Positions 7,339-15,368 of a stretch of 21,437 bases of DNA are shown here, piece by piece. Numbering within the stretch: the stretch's first letter is position 1; the number at the start of each line of letters is the position of its first letter. The notes below the pieces were generated by a model. It had not been told where the DNA came from. It worked only from the letters and a program-made list of their open reading frames with translations, and did no database searches. The DNA lies in assembly GCA_017996845.1 (NCBI GenBank), contig JAGOGF010000018.1:12375-33811 (forward strand), in the 5' to 3' direction. The translations under genes and the position numbers were made by a program. Origin of the DNA: Butyrivibrio sp. (GTDB lineage Bacteria; Bacillota_A; Clostridia; Lachnospirales; Lachnospiraceae).

Positions 7339-8451
7339 GTGAGCAGGATGAAAAAAGTATTTCAAAAACTGACAGACGGATATGGGAAAAGGATGGAGCG
7401 GTTCAGCAAAACATCTCAGAATCTGATCAACACCCTCGGGATGATTGTTCTGGTATTTGTAGTGATTCAGATTCTGGGTGCAGCAGGTGCCTTGTCTTAT
7501 TCATTTTCCAATTTGCTGGTCGGATTATGCATTTATTCCATTGTTGCAGTCGGATTAAATCTTTGCGTCGGCTATCTTGGGGAACTGAGTCTTGGACATG
7601 CGGCATTTATGTCTGTCGGCGCTTTTTCCAGTGCATTGTTTTCCAATATGACACAGAATGTGATTACGGTTGCGCCGATCCGGTTTGTCTTTGCACTGCT
7701 GGTCGGAATTCTATTTTCTGCATTGTTTGGATTCCTGATTGGAATACCGGTGCTGCGGCTGAATGGAGATTATCTTGCAATTGTAACACTTGCATTTGGA
7801 GAAATTATCAAAGGACTTCTGAATGTTCTGTACATTGGAATGGATAAGTCAGGGCTGCATTTTGCATTTATCAAAGATACCATTCAAATGGATGAAACCG
7901 GCAGGATGATTATTGACGGGGCGCAGGGTATTTCAGGTACACAGAAGATTTCTAATTTTACAATAGGTGTGATTTTGCTGATTCTGGTGCTTCTGGTTGT
8001 GACGTTTCTGGTAAATTCCAGAAGCGGACGTGCAATTATGGCCATCCGTGATAACCGAATTGCAGCAGAGTCGGTTGGGATAGACATTACAAAATATAAG
8101 ATTATTGCATTTACCATTTCAGCGGCAATTGCAGGCGTTGCAGGTGTGCTTTATGCGCATTACTATTCTTCACTGACTGCCAATAAATTTGATTACAATA
8201 CTTCTATTTTGATTCTTGTATTTGTGGTACTGGGAGGAATGGCAAACTTCAGAGGTTCTATCATTGCTGCAATTGTTCTGACACTTCTTCCGGAAATGCT
8301 TCGCGGGCTGTCTGATTATCGGATGCTGATCTATGCAATTATCCTGATCGTCATGATGCTCCTGAACTGGGCACCTGCAGCGATTGAAAAAAGGCAGATG
8401 CTGGTGATGAAGTGTAAAGAGAAGTTCAGCAGGAAATCGAAGGAGGTATGA
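7339..8451 (+). CDS. livM: Branched-chain amino-acid ABC transporter permease LivM
   Basis: This 370-residue permease has many hydrophobic helices and the LivM signatures SIVAVGLNLCVGYLGELSLGHAAFM and GIPVLRLNGDYLAIVTLAFGEI in its first half. The coupling loop is SGRAIMAIRDNRIAAESVGI, and FVVLGGMANFRGSI lies near the C-terminus. The coding region begins immediately after the livH stop. GTG at 7339 has AGAAGG five bases upstream; an ATG at 7348 is a possible alternative, giving three residues fewer. The C-terminal tail is basic and cytoplasmic. It pairs with LivH and is energised by the LivG and LivF ATPases just downstream. Confidence 0.92.
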   Translation: MSRMKKVFQKLTDGYGKRMERFSKTSQNLINTLGMIVLVFVVIQILGAAGALSYSFSNLLVGLCIYSIVAVGLNLCVGYLGELSLGHAAFMSVGAFSSALFSNMTQNVITVAPIRFVFALLVGILFSALFGFLIGIPVLRLNGDYLAIVTLAFGEIIKGLLNVLYIGMDKSGLHFAFIKDTIQMDETGRMIIDGAQGISGTQKISNFTIGVILLILVLLVVTFLVNSRSGRAIMAIRDNRIAAESVGIDITKYKIIAFTISAAIAGVAGVLYAHYYSSLTANKFDYNTSILILVFVVLGGMANFRGSIIAAIVLTLLPEMLRGLSDYRMLIYAIILIVMMLLNWAPAAIEKRQMLVMKCKEKFSRKSKEV

Positions 8452-8455
8452 CAAA

Positions 8456-9214
8456 ATGGCTTTACTTGAAGTAAAGAATCTGGGGATTTCCTTTGGAGGC
8501 CTTCGCGCAGTGGACAATTTTAATCTGTCAATAGAGAAGGGCAGATTATATGGACTGATCGGACCTAACGGAGCAGGAAAAACGACTGTGTTCAATATGC
8601 TTACCGGTGTGTACAAACCAACGGATGGAACTATTTTTCTGGATCAGGTCAATATTGCGGGAAAGAGAACGATTGATATCAATAAAGCCGGGATTGCAAG
8701 AACCTTTCAGAATATTCGCCTGTTTCAGGAACTGTCTGTACTGGATAATGTAAAGGTAGGACTGCACAACCAGGAAAAATATTCTACGGCGGCAGCAATC
8801 TTCCGTTTACCGGCTTATTTCAAAACAGAAAAGATCATGGATGAAAAAGCCATGGAACTGCTGAAAGTTTTTGATCTGGAACAGGAAGCGCAAACACTGG
8901 CAGAGAACCTGCCATACGGTAAACAGAGAAAACTGGAAATTGCCAGAGCGCTGGCAACAAATCCGAAACTTCTGCTTCTGGATGAGCCTGCAGCGGGTAT
9001 GAATCCAAATGAGACGATGGAACTGATGGAAACAATCCGGTTTGTAAGAGACAAATTCGATATGACAATTCTGTTGATCGAGCATGATATGAAACTGGTA
9101 TCCGGAATCTGTGAAGAGCTGACGGTTCTGAATTTCGGGCAGGAACTTGCACAGGGGAAAAGTTCAGAGGTATTACACAATCCCCAGGTAATCAAGGCTT
9201 ATCTGGGAGAGTAG
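8456..9214 (+). CDS. livG: Branched-chain amino-acid ABC transporter ATPase LivG
   Basis: This 252-residue ABC ATPase has Walker A GPNGAGKTT at residues 36-44. The Q-loop region is ARTFQNIRLFQELSVLDNV, the signature region LPYGKQRKLEIARAL and Walker B LLLLDEPAAGMNPNE, followed by the switch His in LLIEHDM. The signature reads PYGKQ rather than LSGGQ, which is normal in LivG. The C-terminal FGQELAQGKSSEVLHNP and VIKAYLGE are typical of the family. GGAGG lies 10 bases before the ATG and 5 bp separate it from livM. It powers transport together with LivF. Confidence 0.95.
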   Translation: MALLEVKNLGISFGGLRAVDNFNLSIEKGRLYGLIGPNGAGKTTVFNMLTGVYKPTDGTIFLDQVNIAGKRTIDINKAGIARTFQNIRLFQELSVLDNVKVGLHNQEKYSTAAAIFRLPAYFKTEKIMDEKAMELLKVFDLEQEAQTLAENLPYGKQRKLEIARALATNPKLLLLDEPAAGMNPNETMELMETIRFVRDKFDMTILLIEHDMKLVSGICEELTVLNFGQELAQGKSSEVLHNPQVIKAYLGE

Positions 9215-9228
9215 GAAGGAAATGACTT

Positions 9229-9939
9229 ATGGCAATGCTTGAAATAAGAGATTTGAAAGTTTATTACGGGATGATTCAGGCAATTAAGGGAATTTCCTTT
9301 GATGTAAATCAGGGAGAGGTAATTGCATTAATTGGAGCGAACGGAGCGGGTAAAACCACAACGCTTCAGACCATTACGGGGACCTTGTCTCCAAAATCCG
9401 GCAGTATTTTTTTTGAAGGTACTGATATTACGAAAGTTCCGGGATATCAGATCGTATCACTTGGAATGGCACATGTTCCGGAAGGACGCCGTGTTTTTTC
9501 TCAGCTTTCTGTTCTTGAAAACATCAAACTCGGGGCTTATACCAGAAAAGATAAAAAAGAAGTGGAAGAATCCATTCGGAGAGTCTACCGGAGCTTCCCA
9601 AGATTGGAAGAGAGAAAGAATCAGCTCGCCGGAACACTCAGTGGAGGTGAACAGCAGATGCTTGCCATGGGGCGCGCACTGATGTCAAAGCCCAGGATCA
9701 TTCTGATGGATGAACCTTCTATGGGACTTTCTCCTATCTTTGTAGAGGAAGTATTCCGGATTATCAAGGAGATTTCTGCGGAAGGTACAACGGTTCTGCT
9801 GGTGGAGCAGAATGCCAAAAAAGCGCTCACGATTGCCGACCGGGCATATGTTCTTGAAACAGGGAAGATTGTTTTGCAGGGAGATGCAAAAGAACTGTTG
9901 AATAATGAGTCTGTAAAAAAGGCATATCTGGGAGAATGA
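9229..9939 (+). CDS. livF: Branched-chain amino-acid ABC transporter ATPase LivF
   Basis: This 236-residue ABC ATPase has Walker A GANGAGKTT at residues 36-44. The Q-loop region is MAHVPEGRRVFSQLSVLENI, the signature LSGGEQQMLAMGRAL, and Walker B IILMDEPSMGLSPI with LLVEQNA after it. It ends in VKKAYLGE, like LivG. A second in-frame ATG lies 6 bases inside (9235), but the upstream GAAGGAAATG context favours 9229. It closes the liv operon: a strong terminator hairpin follows at 9979-10009. Confidence 0.95.
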   Translation: MAMLEIRDLKVYYGMIQAIKGISFDVNQGEVIALIGANGAGKTTTLQTITGTLSPKSGSIFFEGTDITKVPGYQIVSLGMAHVPEGRRVFSQLSVLENIKLGAYTRKDKKEVEESIRRVYRSFPRLEERKNQLAGTLSGGEQQMLAMGRALMSKPRIILMDEPSMGLSPIFVEEVFRIIKEISAEGTTVLLVEQNAKKALTIADRAYVLETGKIVLQGDAKELLNNESVKKAYLGE

Positions 9940-9978
9940 CGGGACAGGGTGATTTACCAAAACTTTTTAAAGTCTATG

Positions 9979-10009
9979 AATCAGGGTGGTATGTACTACC
10001 CTGATTTTT
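9979..10009 (+). terminator. Rho-independent terminator of the liv operon
   Basis: AATCAGGGTGGTA (9979-9991) pairs with TACTACCCTGATT (9994-10006) over 13 positions, including one G-T pair, with a T run at the 3' end. Confidence 0.9.
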
Positions 10010-10031
10010 AGGATAAAAAGGAAAGCACATG

Positions 10032-10050
10032 GCTAAAAAAGTTTTTTAGC
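10032..10050. terminator. Small A/T palindrome, possible terminator remnant
   Basis: GCTAAAAAA (10032-10040), a central G, and TTTTTTAGC (10042-10050) form a perfect 9-bp inverted repeat. It follows the liv terminator by about 20 bp, and lacks a GC-rich core, so termination would be weak. It lies in the presumed promoter region of the next gene. Confidence 0.25.
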
Positions 10051-10109
10051 AAAAGTAAATATAAACAGGTATATTTCATACAAAAAAGAGGAAACAGCGG
10101 GGTATAACT

Positions 10110-10727
10110 ATGAATAATACGGTAATCACAATTGCAAGAAGTTACGGAAGCGGAGGAAGAACGCTTGGGAAACTGCTTGCGGAAGAACTGCATATAAATT
10201 GTTATGACAGGGAACTGCTTCGTATGGCGTCTGATGAAAGTGGGATTAATGAAGCGTTGTTTGGAGCCGCAGATGAAAAGAAAAAAAATCAGTCCCTTTT
10301 CAGTATTGCCCAAAATATCTATAAAGGAGAAGTTTTTCCGCCGGACAGTGATGTATTTACCTCGGATGATAATTTGTTTAATTATCAGGCAAAGGTAATC
10401 AAAGGACTTGCAGCATCAGAATCCTGTGTAATCATCGGAAGATGTGCCGATTTTGTACTGAAAGATTTTGATAATATCACCAGGTTGTTTCTGTATGCAC
10501 CCAAAGAAAACTGTATTCAGAGAATATTGAATCAGGAGGGCGGCGATGAAAAGGAAATCTCTAAGAAAATTGATAAAATAGATAAATATCGCGCGGAATA
10601 TTACCGATATTATACAGGTAGAAATTGGTATGATGCACGAAATTATGATTTCTGTATAGATACTTCTTCCAGATCATATAATAATCTGATCGGTCTGGTA
10701 AAAAGTTATATTGAGCGGAACGAATAG
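10110..10727 (+). CDS. Cytidylate kinase-like family protein
   Basis: This 205-residue cytosolic protein has the P-loop ARSYGSGGRT at residues 9-18, the form found in the cytidylate-kinase-like family (PF13189) rather than in housekeeping Cmk. Next come NCYDRELLRMAS, VIIGRCADFVL (an LID/NMP-core-like segment) and LFLYAPKENCIQRI, and the C-terminal part has the DKYRAEYYRYYTGRNWYD stretch typical of the family. These proteins are common in clostridia as standalone nucleotide-kinase-like proteins with no settled substrate. No other nucleotide gene is nearby, and a 65-bp gap separates it from the next gene. Family call is firm; function is open. Confidence 0.85.
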   Translation: MNNTVITIARSYGSGGRTLGKLLAEELHINCYDRELLRMASDESGINEALFGAADEKKKNQSLFSIAQNIYKGEVFPPDSDVFTSDDNLFNYQAKVIKGLAASESCVIIGRCADFVLKDFDNITRLFLYAPKENCIQRILNQEGGDEKEISKKIDKIDKYRAEYYRYYTGRNWYDARNYDFCIDTSSRSYNNLIGLVKSYIERNE

Positions 10728-10792
10728 AGAAAATAACAGCTCATACTGGTTTGATCGTGCGTTTATATTAGGATAACAGGGAGGTTATCTAT

Positions 10793-11857
10793 ATGAGGGT
10801 GGATAAAACAGATGTGATGCAGAGCAGTATGGCAGCTGCAGAAAACGGAATGCATACATCCGCGCAGAAAAATGAAGCAGACAGTTCTGTCAATGCAGAT
10901 GAAGTAAAGAGCATTTCTGCAGCACAGATGAGTTTTCCGGGTGATGATATAAAGCAGCGCCAGGATGCAGCAAAAAAGAAATCATGGGATATCATTTCCA
11001 GAGCATACGCTGGAGAAAGTAAGATAGATGATACAGTTCAGAAAATAAGGGATGATACCAGTCAGAAAAAAGCAGAGAACAGTGATTCACTGGATCAGAT
11101 CGCACAGAACAATGATCGGATTGACAACTTACAGAAACAATATGGAGTTGATCCGGACAGCAAGGAACAAAAAGATCTGGAATTGATGGAAAAAGCCTCT
11201 GATGCAATGATGTCTCCGGGTAAACAGCTTACGAAAGAAGAACAGGCAGAACTGGGTGCGGCTGGGGCAAACGGTTTAACGGAGTATCAGCAGCGTGCAA
11301 TGGAAATTTATGGACAGAACACAGGTTATCAGAAGCAGATCAATGATAATATGAGTGCAATCATGGGAAATAATGCTTCGCTAACCGGAATAAAACTGGA
11401 ACGGCTAAAATCCCACACAATGGCAGATGCACAGACTGCAGCAAAGCAGGTTATGGATGCCGCAAATCAGGATATTGTCGGAGTGTTGACCAGCAATACA
11501 ATCAGGAAGGAAGACGACAGGCAGGAGAAAGAAGCAGAAAAGACAAAGAAACAGCAGGAAGAAAATCAGAAAAAGCAGGATGATGCCGACACGGCGAAAG
11601 CAAAGGATGCAGCGCAGGAAGAAATGATTCAGAAGATCAGGGAAAAAGGCGCAGAGAGTGCACCGGATGCGGCAGCAGGCAGTGCCGCTGCAACAGCAGA
11701 TGCGGGAGCTTCTGTCCAACAGAGTGAGCCGGAACAGACACCGATTACCCTGCAGCAGACACAGCAAAATGTAAACAGGGAAATCGATGCTGTGCTGACA
11801 AAGATGAAAATGATGACGGAAGATATCAAAGGGGAAGTAGTGGATAGCCAGATTTGA
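10793..11857 (+). CDS. Uncharacterised coiled-coil protein
   Basis: I do not recognise this 354-residue protein. It has no signal peptide or membrane segment. Charged, Gln-rich helices are predicted around residues 55-110 (KQRQDAAKKK, IAQNNDRIDNLQKQYG) and 235-285 (EAEKTKKQQEENQKKQDD), and look like coiled coils. An Ala-rich low-complexity stretch at about 285-315 (AAAGSAAATADAGAS) follows. The C-terminus (about 320-354) is again helical (NREIDAVLTKMKMMTEDIKG). GGGAGG just upstream makes the ATG at 10793 secure. A hairpin terminator (11864-11907) closes it. It may be a structural or scaffold protein; it could be co-transcribed with the kinase-like gene, but no function follows from that. Confidence 0.8.
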   Translation: MRVDKTDVMQSSMAAAENGMHTSAQKNEADSSVNADEVKSISAAQMSFPGDDIKQRQDAAKKKSWDIISRAYAGESKIDDTVQKIRDDTSQKKAENSDSLDQIAQNNDRIDNLQKQYGVDPDSKEQKDLELMEKASDAMMSPGKQLTKEEQAELGAAGANGLTEYQQRAMEIYGQNTGYQKQINDNMSAIMGNNASLTGIKLERLKSHTMADAQTAAKQVMDAANQDIVGVLTSNTIRKEDDRQEKEAEKTKKQQEENQKKQDDADTAKAKDAAQEEMIQKIREKGAESAPDAAAGSAAATADAGASVQQSEPEQTPITLQQTQQNVNREIDAVLTKMKMMTEDIKGEVVDSQI

Positions 11858-11863
11858 ATAAAG

Positions 11864-11907
11864 CTGTTACAGAACAATTGTTTTATTGTTGTTTTGTAAC
11901 AGTTTTT
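11864..11907 (+). terminator. Rho-independent terminator of the coiled-coil gene
   Basis: CTGTTAC (11864-11870) pairs with GTAACAG (11896-11902). Inner AACAAT/ATTGTT adds a second helix, and seven T residues follow. Confidence 0.88.
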
Positions 11908-11933
11908 TTATGCTGAAAATAGACAATATCTAA

Positions 11934-11962
11934 TTGACAATGATTATCATTAATATTATTAT
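11934..11962 (+). promoter_or_regulatory. Promoter of feoAB
   Basis: A perfect TTGACA (11934-11939) and TATTAT (11957-11962) lie 17 bp apart. A Fur-box-like palindrome overlaps the -35 box and spacer, so binding there would block polymerase. Confidence 0.8.
11936..11954. promoter_or_regulatory. Fur box (iron-responsive operator)
   Basis: The 19 bases from 11936 match the Fur consensus GATAATGATAATCATTATC at 15 positions. They contain the perfect palindrome AATGATTATCATT (11939-11951). Its position over the feoAB promoter supports repression by iron-loaded Fur. A related Fur-family protein could read it instead. Confidence 0.8.
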
Positions 11963-12001
11963 TTAGTCGAAGTAAATGTCAAACACACGATAGGGGTTTA
12001 T

Positions 12002-14362
12002 ATGACACTGAGAGAGCTAAAGGCAGGACAATCAGCAACTGTTATGGTTGTTGGCGGAGAAGGTGCACTCAGACAACACTTTCTGGATATGGGAATTATC
12101 CCCGGGATAAGGGTGGTGCTTACCAAGTTTGCTCCGATGGGAGATCCGCTGGAACTGAATATCAACGGATATGAACTGACACTGCGTCTGGCAGATGCCG
12201 GCAGAATACAGGTGGAAGATATTGCAGAACCGGGAGAACATGATCTGTATGCACCAGTACGGGATCAGAACAGCGTTATTCCGCATCCGGGTCTTGGAGA
12301 AGGCGGCAAATATCATGATAAAAAAGCGGAGCATCCGCTTCCCAAAGGAATGCAGCTGACATTTGCGCTTGCAGGCAATCAGAACTGCGGTAAAACGACA
12401 TTATTTAATCAGATGACAGGATCCAATCAGCATGTGGGTAATTTCCCCGGGGTTACGGTAGACCGCAAGGATGGGGTGATCCGAGGACAGGAAAAAGCAC
12501 TGGTAACCGATTTGCCGGGTATTTATTCCATGTCTCCCTACAGCAGTGAAGAGATTGTCACCAGAGAATTTATTTTACGGGAGAAGCCAAATGGTATTAT
12601 CAATATTGTAGATGCAACCAATATTGAACGGAATCTGTTTCTGACCATGCAATTGATGGAACTGGATGTTCCCATGGTACTGGCACTTAACATGATGGAT
12701 GAAGTCAGAGAAAATGGCGGAACGATACGGGTCAATCAGATGGAAGAACTGCTCGGGATTCCCGTTGTTCCGATTTCTGCAGCCAGAAATGAAGGAATAG
12801 ATGAACTGATCAGTCACAGCATTCATGTAGCCAGATATCAGGAAAATCCGAAAAGAATGGATTTCTGTGATGAAAATGATCACGGCGGAGCAGTTCACCG
12901 CTGCATTCATGGTATTATGGATCTGATTGAAGATCACGCCAGAAAAGCCGGGATACCCGTCAGATTTGCAGCATGCAAACTGATCGAATCAGATCAGATG
13001 GTGTTACAGAAACTGGAACTGGATGAGAATGAAAAGGAAATGCTGGAACATATTATTACGCAGATGGAAAAGGAACGCGGACTTGATCGTGCAGCCGCCA
13101 TTGCGGATATGCGGTATTCCTTTATTCGCAGGGTGTGTGCGCAGACGGTTGTAAGACCGCATGAGAGTAAGGAGCATATTCGAAGTACCAAAATGGACCG
13201 GATTCTGACGGGAAAGTATACAGCAATTCCCTGCTTTATCGGAATCATGGCACTGGTATTCTGGTTGACTTTTAATGTCATTGGCGCATGGATTCAGGGA
13301 CTTCTGGAGATGCTGATCCGGTTTGTGACAAATGTTACAGATCAGGCACTGACTGCTGCAGGTGTAAATGAGGTACTGCATGCACTGATTATCAAGGGCG
13401 TTTTCAATGGGGTAGGAAGTGTACTGAGTTTTTTGCCGATCATTGTGACATTGTTCTTCTTCCTGTCGATGCTCGAAGACAGTGGTTATATTGCAAGAGT
13501 TGCCTTTGTAATGGATAAGCCGCTTCGTAAGATTGGCTTATCCGGGCGCAGTATTGTGCCGCTCCTGGTGGGATTTGGCTGCACGGTTCCGGGGATTATG
13601 GCCAGCCGGACAATGCCTTCGGAAAGAGACCGTAAGATGACGATTCTCCTGACACCCTTTATGAGCTGTTCCGCCAAGCTTCCGATTTATGTTTTTTTTA
13701 CAGCCGCATTTTTCCCGCATTATGCTGGACTTGTCATGATCGGTTTATATATTCTGGGTGTTCTTCTGGGAATTCTGATGGCGGTATTATATCGTAAGAC
13801 ACTGTTTCAGGGAGAAGCGGTTCCCTTTGTAATGGAACTTCCCAATTATCGGATGCCGGGAGCAAAAAGTGTAGGACAGCTTCTGTGGGAAAAAGCAAAA
13901 GATTTTCTGCAGAGAGCTTTCACGGTCATCTTTATCGCAACGATTATCATATGGTTTCTGCAGACGTTTGATATGCATCTGAATGTAGTAACAGATTCAC
14001 AGAACAGTCTTCTGGCGATTCTGGCAAGTGTGCTTGCACCGATATTCCGGCCACTGGGCTTTGGAGACTGGAGAATTTCGACAGCGCTGATTGCAGGCTT
14101 TATGGCAAAAGAAAGTGTAGTTGCAACGCTTTCTGTTTTGTTTGGCAGTACCACGCAGCTCCTTAATACAATCACGCCGCTTGCAGCAGGTGCACTTCTG
14201 GTGTTCTGCCTTCTTTATACACCATGTGTTGCAGCAATTGCAGCAGTAAAAAGAGAACTTGGAAGCAAGTGGGCGGTTGCAATGGTGGTTGGACAGTGTG
14301 TAATAGCCTGGATCGCTGCTTTTCTGGTTCGAATGATCGGGCTTTTGTTTGGACTGATGTAG
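12002..14362 (+). CDS. feoB: FeoA-FeoB fusion, ferrous iron transporter
   Basis: This 786-residue protein joins an N-terminal FeoA (SH3-like) domain, about residues 1-75 (MTLRELKAGQ through LRLADAGRIQVE), to a full FeoB by a charged linker. In FeoB the G-protein motifs are G1 GNQNCGKTT (125-133), G2 VTV (151-153), G3 DLPG (160-163), G4 NMMD (220-223) and G5 SAA (259-261). The C-terminal membrane part carries two Gate regions, including GFGCTVPGIMASRTM and LTPFMSCSAKLPIYVFF, where the Cys residues are thought to take part in iron passage. It imports Fe(II) across the cytoplasmic membrane. AGGGG supports the start at 12002; separate FeoA and FeoB proteins are the more familiar arrangement. Regulation by the Fur box just upstream is likely. 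It is monocistronic. Confidence 0.95.
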   Translation: MTLRELKAGQSATVMVVGGEGALRQHFLDMGIIPGIRVVLTKFAPMGDPLELNINGYELTLRLADAGRIQVEDIAEPGEHDLYAPVRDQNSVIPHPGLGEGGKYHDKKAEHPLPKGMQLTFALAGNQNCGKTTLFNQMTGSNQHVGNFPGVTVDRKDGVIRGQEKALVTDLPGIYSMSPYSSEEIVTREFILREKPNGIINIVDATNIERNLFLTMQLMELDVPMVLALNMMDEVRENGGTIRVNQMEELLGIPVVPISAARNEGIDELISHSIHVARYQENPKRMDFCDENDHGGAVHRCIHGIMDLIEDHARKAGIPVRFAACKLIESDQMVLQKLELDENEKEMLEHIITQMEKERGLDRAAAIADMRYSFIRRVCAQTVVRPHESKEHIRSTKMDRILTGKYTAIPCFIGIMALVFWLTFNVIGAWIQGLLEMLIRFVTNVTDQALTAAGVNEVLHALIIKGVFNGVGSVLSFLPIIVTLFFFLSMLEDSGYIARVAFVMDKPLRKIGLSGRSIVPLLVGFGCTVPGIMASRTMPSERDRKMTILLTPFMSCSAKLPIYVFFTAAFFPHYAGLVMIGLYILGVLLGILMAVLYRKTLFQGEAVPFVMELPNYRMPGAKSVGQLLWEKAKDFLQRAFTVIFIATIIIWFLQTFDMHLNVVTDSQNSLLAILASVLAPIFRPLGFGDWRISTALIAGFMAKESVVATLSVLFGSTTQLLNTITPLAAGALLVFCLLYTPCVAAIAAVKRELGSKWAVAMVVGQCVIAWIAAFLVRMIGLLFGLM

Positions 14363-14387
14363 GAAATTTGAAGTAATCAATAATACG

Positions 14388-14447
14388 AAAAAAGCTGTTG
14401 ATTTATAACTGAGATATTGCACGCAGTTATGAAACAACAGCTTTTTT
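14388..14447. terminator. Bidirectional-type terminator after feoB
   Basis: AAAAAGCTGTTG (about 14389-14400) pairs with CAACAGCTTTTT (14435-14446), and a second helix ATAACTG/CAGTTAT is nested inside. T runs on either strand would allow termination in both directions. Confidence 0.85.
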
Positions 14448-14504
14448 GTGTCCCTCCAAATTCATTTCCTATCTTAATGCCTTTTTAACATGATACAGCA
14501 AACT

Positions 14505-14537
14505 ATGACATTTCTCTTACGTTCTATTTTATATAAT
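14505..14537 (+). promoter_or_regulatory. Possible promoter of the potassium cassette
   Basis: A perfect TATAAT (14532-14537) lies about 75 bp before the first gene, but the best -35-like box, ATGACA (14505-14510), is 21 bp away, which is longer than usual. The -10 box is convincing; the -35 is doubtful. Confidence 0.35.
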
Positions 14538-14613
14538 GAAATCGAAAGCAGAGAAGTATTGGAAGAAGGAAATGCGCAGCAGAAAAAATCCAACGCTTTC
14601 AAAGGAGAAAAAT

Positions 14614-14964
14614 ATGGACGAGATTTTAAATAGTTTAATCGTGAATGTAAGAGAATTGATGGGAAAACGGGAGCTGAAAGAATGCGAAAAACTGATCAGA
14701 CAGGCAATGGCGGATTATCCGGATAATGCAATTCCGCATAATTTGATGGGACTGCTTTATGAAAAAAAAGGAGATCATCTTGGCGCAATGAAACATTTCA
14801 GGGCGGCATGGGCACTGGATCCTTCTTATCATCCTGCACTGATGAATCTGGACTCTTTCGGAACGGTCTTTTCCAATAAAATATTTATTTTTGATGAAAC
14901 AGATGAAGAATCTGCAATCGTGAGCAAGCAGAAGGTGCAGGAGGATAAGCAATGTATATCATAA
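14614..14964 (+). CDS. Tetratricopeptide-repeat protein
   Basis: This 116-residue cytosolic protein has two helix-turn-helix TPR units: one at about residues 18-37 (RELKECEKLIRQAMADYPDN) and one at 38-75 (HNLMGLLYEKKGDHLGAMKHFRAAWALDPSY). A short acidic tail follows (FDETDEESAIV). TPRs bind partner proteins. The start at 14614 follows AAAGGAG. A longer in-frame ATG at 14536 lies inside the -10 box, so it is rejected. The 3' end overlaps the next TrkA gene by 13 bases, making this the first gene of the potassium cassette. A partner among the TrkA or kinase proteins is plausible but unproven. Confidence 0.82.
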   Translation: MDEILNSLIVNVRELMGKRELKECEKLIRQAMADYPDNAIPHNLMGLLYEKKGDHLGAMKHFRAAWALDPSYHPALMNLDSFGTVFSNKIFIFDETDEESAIVSKQKVQEDKQCIS

Positions 14965-15368
14965 TCGCAGGATGTGGTCGACTGGGAACAGAACTTGCAA
15001 AGCGCTTTTCTGATCGCGGGGATGATGTTGCAGTGATTGACCCAAAACCGGAAAGATCGGAGAGCCTTGGATATGGATTCAATGGACTCGCAGTTACGGG
15101 TATGCCTTTTGATGAGGATGTTTTGCAGGAAGCAGGAATAGAAAATGCGGATGTGGTAGCGGCAATGACAGATGATGACAATGTCAATATCATGATTTCA
15201 CAGATTTCGAAGGTCCTGTATCAAATACCGAAAGTGTTGACCAGAATCTCTGCACCCGATAAGGTAAGTACATTTCAGAAGATGGGGTTTGACGTGATCT
15301 GCCCCACCATTACTGCCGCGGACAGTATTGAAGAATGGCTTGGGGAGATACAGGAGGAAAAAAGATGA
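14952..15368 (+). CDS. TrkA-N (RCK_N) protein, short form
   Basis: This 138-residue protein is a single NAD(H)/nucleotide-binding Rossmann domain of the TrkA/KtrA type: GCGRLG at 7-12 is the dinucleotide loop and D30 ends beta-2 (VIDPKPE). It has DVVAAMTDDD and TRISAPDKVSTFQKMGFD, as in RCK_N. No RCK_C domain follows, so it is about half the length of usual TrkA. GCAGGAGG lies just before the ATG. Its stop overlaps the start of the next TrkA gene (ATGA), so the pair are likely made together and may form a mixed gating ring on the channel. Confidence 0.88.
   Translation: MYIIIAGCGRLGTELAKRFSDRGDDVAVIDPKPERSESLGYGFNGLAVTGMPFDEDVLQEAGIENADVVAAMTDDDNVNIMISQISKVLYQIPKVLTRISAPDKVSTFQKMGFDVICPTITAADSIEEWLGEIQEEKR

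Noticed and set aside
8170..8616. 148-residue - strand frame across the livM/livG junction
   Set aside because: It is antisense to two conserved genes and has no domain or ribosome site; it is a shadow.
14536..14613. Upstream start for the TPR protein
   Set aside because: That ATG overlaps a perfect TATAAT box, and the ATG at 14614 has AAAGGAG at a proper distance.
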